Shown here piece by piece: positions 60,072 through 64,000 of a stretch of DNA of 64,000 nucleotides. The first letter of the stretch is position 1, and each line of letters opens with the position of its first letter. Below the pieces are notes generated by a model. It saw only the letters and a list, made by a program, of their open reading frames with translations, was not told the origin of the DNA and did no database searches. Origin of the DNA: Haloterrigena salifodinae (lineage in GTDB: Archaea; Halobacteriota; Halobacteria; Halobacteriales; Natrialbaceae); NCBI RefSeq assembly GCF_003977755.1, contig NZ_RQWN01000002.1, positions 1,140,033-1,204,032 of the forward strand. Reading direction: 5' to 3'. Made by a program: the position numbers and the translations under genes.

Positions 60072-61526
60072 TCAGTTCCCGTTCGAGCCCTCGCTGCTGC
60101 CGCCCTCGACGCCCATCGCGTCGAACAGCGTTCGCTTGACCGCTTCCTCGGTCAGGTCGAGCAGCGTGTCGCGGGTGTCGTCAGAGATCTCGATGCCGGT
60201 GAAGATGCCCAGCGGGATCTCCGCGCTGGCCTGCGTCGAGTGGCCCGCCGTCTCGCCCATCTCGCCGTAGGCGTCCTCGAGCACCTTGCCGATGTTGATG
60301 CGGATGTCCTTCGAGCGGCCGGCGAGGAAGATGGTCTCGTCGGCGATGCCGAAGACGGCGGTGGTGGTGACGCCCTCGAGGTTCAGTAGGTGGCTCGCGG
60401 CCTGCGTGAGCGCCTCGCGGTCGCGGACGAAGCCGGCGTTGGAGACGAGGTGGCTCCCCTGGACGTCGCGGTTGGTGATCGCCTCCGCGAGGACGTCCAG
60501 CGTTTCGGGGGACATCGACGGCGACTCCACCTGCTCTAAGGTGTCGTGGTTCGCGAACGGGTAGAGGTAGGCGGCCGCGGTGAGGTCGGCGGGGGTAGTG
60601 TCGCGTTTGAAATCCAGGGTCTCCGCGCGGATGCCGTAGAGGAGCGCCGTCGCGACCTCCTCGGAGACGTTCATATCGAACTCCTGGATGTACTTCGTCA
60701 TGATCGTCGACGTCGAGGACATGTTCGGCCGGATGTCGACGAATTCGGGTTCGAACTCCTCTTCCGGCTCGTGGTGGTCGATGACGACGTCGACGGGCAG
60801 ATCCATCTCGCCGGAGGTCGCGTGGTCGACTAAGGCGACGGTGTCGTAGACCGCGTGGTCCTCGATCTCGTCCCACTGAACCAGATCGATCCCCAGCAGG
60901 TTGACGAACGCTCTGTTCTCCTGGTGGCCAACGTCGCCCAAGTAGATGATGTCCGACTCGATCCCGAGGTGGCTCGCGATTGCCTGCAGGGCCGCCGCCG
61001 ACGCGATCGAGTCCGGGTCGGGGCTGTCCTGAGTGACGATCGCCAGCCGCGTCGAGGTCTCCTCCAACAGCTGGGCGAGCTTCCCCGCGTTGTACTCGAG
61101 TTCGCCCGACTCGAGGGCGCGAAGGGCGGACTCAGCGATCACCGAAGAAGGGTTGATGACGATGTCGGCGCCGAGTTCCTCGAGTTCGTCCCCGGAGACG
61201 GGGTCGCTCGCGCGGGCGACGACGAACTGGGTGTCGTCGATCTCGCGGATGTGCTCGACGGCGCGTTTGTTCGATTCGACGTCCGAGGCGAGGATGAGGA
61301 CGACGTCCCGGTCAGCGACGAGATCGGCGGCTTCCGGCTCGCGAATGTCGGCGGTGCGGGCGTCTAAGTCCTGATCGCGCAGCGATTCGACGCGGCTCTC
61401 GTCACGGTCGACGATGAGGACGTCCTTCCCCTGCTCGACGAGTTCTTCCGCGACCGCGTAGCCGACGCTTCCACAGCCGAGGATCGCGTAGTCAGAGATC
61501 GACGAGATCGTAACCCCCGTACTCAT
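60072..61526 (-). CDS. RCK/TrkA-N plus DHH-DHHA1 phosphoesterase fusion
   Basis: 484-aa protein from ATG 61526 (MSTGVTISSISDYAILGCG). It has an N-terminal Rossmann TrkA-N (RCK) NAD/nucleotide-binding domain (GCGSVGYAVAEEL ... LIVDRDESRVES), then a DHH phosphoesterase domain (DPDSIAS, VDHATSG, DHH in VVIDHHEPEEE) and a C-terminal DHHA1 domain (LAGRSKDIRINIGKVLEDAYGEMGETAGHSTQASAE). DHH-DHHA1 proteins degrade short RNAs or cyclic dinucleotides, and the RCK part suggests ligand regulation. The longer start at 61550 is possible. The left neighbour is convergent. Confidence 0.9.
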   Translation of the reverse strand: MSTGVTISSISDYAILGCGSVGYAVAEELVEQGKDVLIVDRDESRVESLRDQDLDARTADIREPEAADLVADRDVVLILASDVESNKRAVEHIREIDDTQFVVARASDPVSGDELEELGADIVINPSSVIAESALRALESGELEYNAGKLAQLLEETSTRLAIVTQDSPDPDSIASAAALQAIASHLGIESDIIYLGDVGHQENRAFVNLLGIDLVQWDEIEDHAVYDTVALVDHATSGEMDLPVDVVIDHHEPEEEFEPEFVDIRPNMSSTSTIMTKYIQEFDMNVSEEVATALLYGIRAETLDFKRDTTPADLTAAAYLYPFANHDTLEQVESPSMSPETLDVLAEAITNRDVQGSHLVSNAGFVRDREALTQAASHLLNLEGVTTTAVFGIADETIFLAGRSKDIRINIGKVLEDAYGEMGETAGHSTQASAEIPLGIFTGIEISDDTRDTLLDLTEEAVKRTLFDAMGVEGGSSEGSNGN

Positions 61527-61693
61527 TACATCTGTGGTCGGAGCGACCACACTTAACGCTCCCGAAGATCCTTATTCCGCGCGGTCGCGGGATCTAGCGG
61601 ACTCGAGGGCGGTCTCGCGATGTGTGTTCGTCCCTACCACGACGCAATCCAAAGGAAACGTATTTTAACGGCCGACGAAAAGTCATAGGTACA

Positions 61694-61767
61694 GGGCCGG
61701 TAGCTCAGTCCGGCAGAGCGTCTGACTCTTAATCAGACGGTCGCGTGTTCAAATCGCGCCCGGCCCG
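61694..61767 (+). tRNA. tRNA-Lys (anticodon CUU)
   Basis: Acceptor GGGCCGG (61694-61700) pairs with CCGGCCC (61760-61766), with discriminator G at 61767. Anticodon stem TCTGA/TCAGA encloses loop CTCTTAA, giving CTT (61728-61730). The T-arm is GCGTG-TTCAAAT-CGCGC, with one non-Watson-Crick pair. No intron and no encoded CCA. Confidence 0.95.
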
Positions 61768-62559
61768 CTTCTGCTCTTACGCTTTCAGAGTACAGAGCAA
61801 TCGCTAGCAGGCGTAGAGTTGAGTCTGCGCTGGCGAGCATTCTGCGAATCGTTGCGCAACGAAACGTTTGTCGGGAGAGAGTCGTCTTACGATTCAATGG
61901 CGTATGTGTTAACACTGTAAGCGCCGCCACACGATTGCGCGCCGTCTTGGATTATCGGCGCGTCACCGCGTATCTGCGGGTTCGACGACTCGCCCGCAGT
62001 TCGGCCCGGACGACGGGGGTGTCCGCAACTCTTCTTCCATAGTACTACTTAGATTGCCTGCAGCACCCGCGTTCCTCTGGACCGCGCGACTCATCCGTGA
62101 CTTAACCAGAGGGGGTCCACCCCGGGTACACCAGAACTGAAGCCGAACTCTGGCAAAAACGGGTATCACAAGTTGATTGCCTCTTGAGGGCACAGAGAGT
62201 CGTTCAGGTTGGCTTCCAGTTTCTGACGTAGAGATTAGTTTAGTCTCTGTAACTCGTGTCGAGTCTGATCCTGAAACGGCTGTAGACGACGTTTGAAATG
62301 CGCTTTCGGAGATGCCCCAGTAATTTCGGTTAGTGCGTTCACAAACCCGGATAGTAGCGACGTCAAACATTGAGCAGGGAAACATATTTATCCACAAAAG
62401 AAAAATGCCAACCTAACTTCGGCTGCGGCCTCATTCCCTTCGTGCATCGTTCGGGTGTTATTCGTCGGCGGGATCGGTTCGACCACACCGCGTTTTGGAT
62501 AGTGAACGCGCTTCGGTTGGTGACCATCCCCGAAGGAATGAGGCCGGAGAGGTGAAATT
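61768..62559. other. Long intergenic region between tRNA-Lys and the zinc-ribbon gene
   Basis: About 790 nt of lower GC than average. No convincing gene. A 144-codon leftward frame (61963-62397) has non-haloarchaeal composition (few acidic residues, many Ser/Arg) and no known motif, so it is not annotated. A bulged inverted repeat at 62425-62545 is the main structure. Confidence 0.5.
62425..62545. repeat. Inverted repeat upstream of the zinc-ribbon gene
   Basis: GGCCTCATTCCCTTCG (62427-62442) and CGAAGGAATGAGGCC (62531-62545) are complementary over 15 bp with one bulged C, separated by 88 nt. The right arm ends 14 nt before the start codon. It may be a structured leader, a remnant of a small mobile element or an operator pair. 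Confidence 0.45.
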
Positions 62560-62799
62560 ATGACATCGAAATTCAACCTCCCCTGTTCGGCGTGTGGCGG
62601 TGACCTCCGAGAAGTAACGATCGAGTTCCACGAGCTGGGGACGAACGTTGAAACAGATGCCTCTGTTCTCGTCGTTGAATGTCGAATCTGCGGTGAACGT
62701 CACTATCCTGAACGAACGCTTGCTACCGTGAGGGGACACACAGCACGGGGTCGTGAGCGGTGCGCTACCGAAAGAGATCACAGACACAACCAATTATGA
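62560..62799 (+). CDS. Small zinc-ribbon protein of unknown function
   Basis: 79-aa protein with two zinc knuckles, C9/C12 in CSACGGD and C41/C44 in CRICGERHYP, the spacing of a zinc ribbon. The start is supported by GGAGAGGTGA about 7 nt upstream. The last nucleotides overlap the next ATG (ATGA). This pairing suggests that the two proteins act together. GC is lower than that of neighbouring housekeeping genes. Confidence 0.8.
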   Translation: MTSKFNLPCSACGGDLREVTIEFHELGTNVETDASVLVVECRICGERHYPERTLATVRGHTARGRERCATERDHRHNQL

Positions 62800-63452
62800 A
62801 TCACTCTCGGACAAATACCCGAACGAACGAAGCACTCATCGATTTAGAAGGAATTCCCGAAACCGTCCCGGAGGGAGCAGCGCTCTGTATCGCAAAACCG
62901 GCACCGCTTACTGAATCTGCCCTTCCGCTGCACATCACGAACCGATACGCAGACGGGGAAGACTGTCGAATTATTACTACCTCGTCGGTCACTGCGGAGG
63001 AAACGATTCGACAGGAACAGCAGGTGGCAGCAACAGCAGACCACCGTCTCGAAATCATTGATACGACTGCTGACGAACACCTCGAAGCCCTCTACCAAGA
63101 AAACCCCATTATTTCGATTCCTCGTTCGGGTGACCTGACGCAAGTCACGCTTGCTCTCTGGGATCTCGAAGAATCATTCTCTAAAACCCACCCGACACAC
63201 GTGGTTCTTCGATCGCTGACGCCGATTCTCAACGACTCGTCTATCGAAGGAGTCCGTAACGTGCTCGAAAACGTAATCGAACACCAGCGGTCCCGTTCCT
63301 GTCTCACCATCTTCAGCGTTGAGTATACGGAGCACAGCGAACCGACGATGGCTGCACCAGAGAGCCTCGTTGACGGAGTCGTATGGGTTGAACAAACGTC
63401 GAACGACGAACTTCAACTCGACTATCACCGAACTCGGAATACAGATCGGTAG
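62796..63452 (+). CDS. RecA/KaiC-like protein lacking Walker A (DUF7504-like)
   Basis: 218-aa protein. The layout (ALCIAKPAPLTESALPLHITN start, then VLRSLTPILNDSSIEGVRNVLENVIEHQRS and a terminal LVDGVVWVE strand) resembles the DUF7504 haloarchaeal group, which has a RAD55/KaiC-like core. The expected P-loop G-x4-GK-S/T is absent, so it is probably a non-ATPase signal protein. It overlaps the upstream zinc-ribbon gene by four nt. Composition is lower in acidic residues than typical. DUF7504 is a recollection from pattern only. Confidence 0.7.
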   Translation: MNHSRTNTRTNEALIDLEGIPETVPEGAALCIAKPAPLTESALPLHITNRYADGEDCRIITTSSVTAEETIRQEQQVAATADHRLEIIDTTADEHLEALYQENPIISIPRSGDLTQVTLALWDLEESFSKTHPTHVVLRSLTPILNDSSIEGVRNVLENVIEHQRSRSCLTIFSVEYTEHSEPTMAAPESLVDGVVWVEQTSNDELQLDYHRTRNTDR

Positions 63453-63692
63453 GATAGCTATTGATTTTGGGAAATCCGATTCAAAACGGGATTTTTGTTC
63501 TGTTTATCCGTTCGAAACCTCAGTTCAAATTTCTCAAATCTCTCGTCTCGTTCAATTTCGATCGCGGTTACTTTCCTGCCATCAGCAGGGTCAGATTCTA
63601 CTGAGAGCCGTTCAGGGTAATACTGATCGACGAGATTGAACTGCCGTTAGACCACTATCGGTCTTGGAGGACTGCTGCTATAAATACGAGTA

Positions 63693-63720
63693 GCCCCGCA
63701 CAGCCGGTGCTGTGCGGGGC
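63693..63720. terminator. Strong hairpin downstream of the 5S rRNA
   Basis: GCCCCGCACAG (63693-63703) and CTGTGCGGGGC (63710-63720) form a perfect 11-bp stem with a six-nt loop. It is 21 nt past the 3' end of the leftward 5S rRNA and followed by T-rich TATTTATA. It is the likely rRNA operon terminator or processing signal. Confidence 0.6.
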
Positions 63721-63740
63721 GTGATGATGTAGTATGAGTG

Positions 63741-63862
63741 GGTGGCGGCGAATCGGGTCTCCCAGAGGCTCGCGCACTCCAGTACTCACCGAAACGCAGG
63801 CGGGCTTAACTACCGTGTTCGGGATGGGTACGGGTGGAACCCCGCCGCTGTGGCCGCCTCAA
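63741..63862 (-). rRNA. 5S ribosomal RNA
   Basis: The minus-strand sequence matches the haloarchaeal 5S consensus almost throughout: GGCGGCCACAGCG at the 5' end, CGTACCCATCCCGAACACGG in the loop A-helix III region, GTGAGTACTGGAGTGCGCGAG and GCCGCCACC at the 3' end. Length 122 nt, as for Haloarcula. The 5' and 3' ends pair. The orientation implies 16S and 23S genes beyond the right edge, so this is the last rRNA gene of that operon. Confidence 0.93.
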
Positions 63863-64000
63863 TGCCGATCGACGGAATCGAACCGCCGCAATACCAATAT
63901 CGGTGGTGTGTGACCGTGTGATTGTACGTGTAGTCCAGTTAGCGCCTGGACCCGTTTCCGGGTCTGATCCAGATGCGATATGAGTGTGTGGCTCGATCGG
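63863..64000 (-). other. 23S-5S intergenic spacer (partial)
   Basis: At least 138 nt between the 5S 5' end and the window edge. A hairpin CTGGACCCG/CGGGTC...TCCAG (63946-63972) lies inside. CCGATCGA near the right edge (complement of 63993-64000) pairs with TCGATCGG near 63864-63871, which could form an enclosing processing stem. The 23S 3' end is not identified here. Confidence 0.45.

Noticed and set aside
61963..62397. 144-codon leftward frame near tRNA-Lys
   Set aside because: Few acidic residues, many Ser/Arg, no motif, unlike real genes of this genome. It could be a decayed gene but cannot be supported.
1..64000. Very frequent CTCGAG hexamers as a signal sequence
   Set aside because: They mostly encode in-frame Leu-Glu or arise from preferred codons in this acidic GC-rich genome. 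No spacing or strand pattern was seen.

Overview
The window is a high-GC archaeal chromosome segment that is almost certainly haloarchaeal, probably from the Natrialbales (Natrinema/Haloterrigena-like). The proteins are strongly acidic. The first genes of many transcripts have a TATA-like box 25-32 nt before the start codon and no ribosome-binding site (leaderless). Several internal operon genes carry GGAGGTGA. A haloarchaeal-type 5S rRNA, methylaspartate-cycle genes, a one-chain ADP-forming acetyl-CoA synthetase, GTP cyclohydrolase III (arfA) and DpsA are all present. The species assignment is an inference.

Layout. 1-5381: methylaspartate arm of acetyl-CoA assimilation (mch, mal, mamB, mamA leftward; mct divergent). 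5462-10886: AT-richer defence island with a HEPN/MNT toxin-antitoxin pair and a two-gene McrBC-like restriction operon whose ATPase carries two EVE/PUA-like reader regions. 11147-15023: arfA, a CBS/zinc-ribbon protein, pgk and an acetyltransferase. 15035-15225: tRNA-Thr(UGU) followed by a displaced copy of its own 3' end, the scar of an integration. 15799-18437: HTTM membrane protein and a universal stress protein with a PepSY-like tail. 18553-21778: 2-oxoacid dehydrogenase complex with its lipoyl domain and E2 catalytic domain on separate polypeptides. 21862-26855: membrane protein, acyl-CoA synthetase plus enoyl-CoA hydratase, dUTPase-fold protein, MOSC protein. 27014-30784: a 1256-residue protein made of an actin/Hsp70-like ATPase head, a coiled coil of about 800 residues and a C-terminal membrane anchor. 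30911-37700: small zinc protein, MFS transporter, two paralogous acidic proteins around an M20 peptidase, SHOCT protein, HAD phosphatase, thioesterase. 37866-43343: TraB protein with an M50 protease, then an ABC exporter with its own regulator. 43425-50858: purM, stress and macrodomain proteins, iron-box genes with dpsA, aldehyde dehydrogenase, PfkB kinase, YihY. 51530-54365: Zn/Mn-type ABC importer. 55006-58304: acd with a phosphotransacetylase-like partner. 58754-61767: membrane-anchored wHTH regulator, PRC-barrel protein, RCK-DHH phosphoesterase, tRNA-Lys(CUU). 62560-63862: zinc-ribbon/RecA-like pair and a leftward 5S rRNA, the tail of an rRNA operon lying to the right.

Functional themes. 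Acetyl-CoA metabolism recurs: methylaspartate cycle, acd, acyl-CoA synthetase, enoyl-CoA hydratase, 2-oxoacid dehydrogenase and thioesterase. Metal handling is the second theme: DpsA, DtxR-like boxes and the Zn/Mn importer. The two loci most worth experimental attention are the actin-head/coiled-coil/membrane protein and the double-EVE McrBC island.
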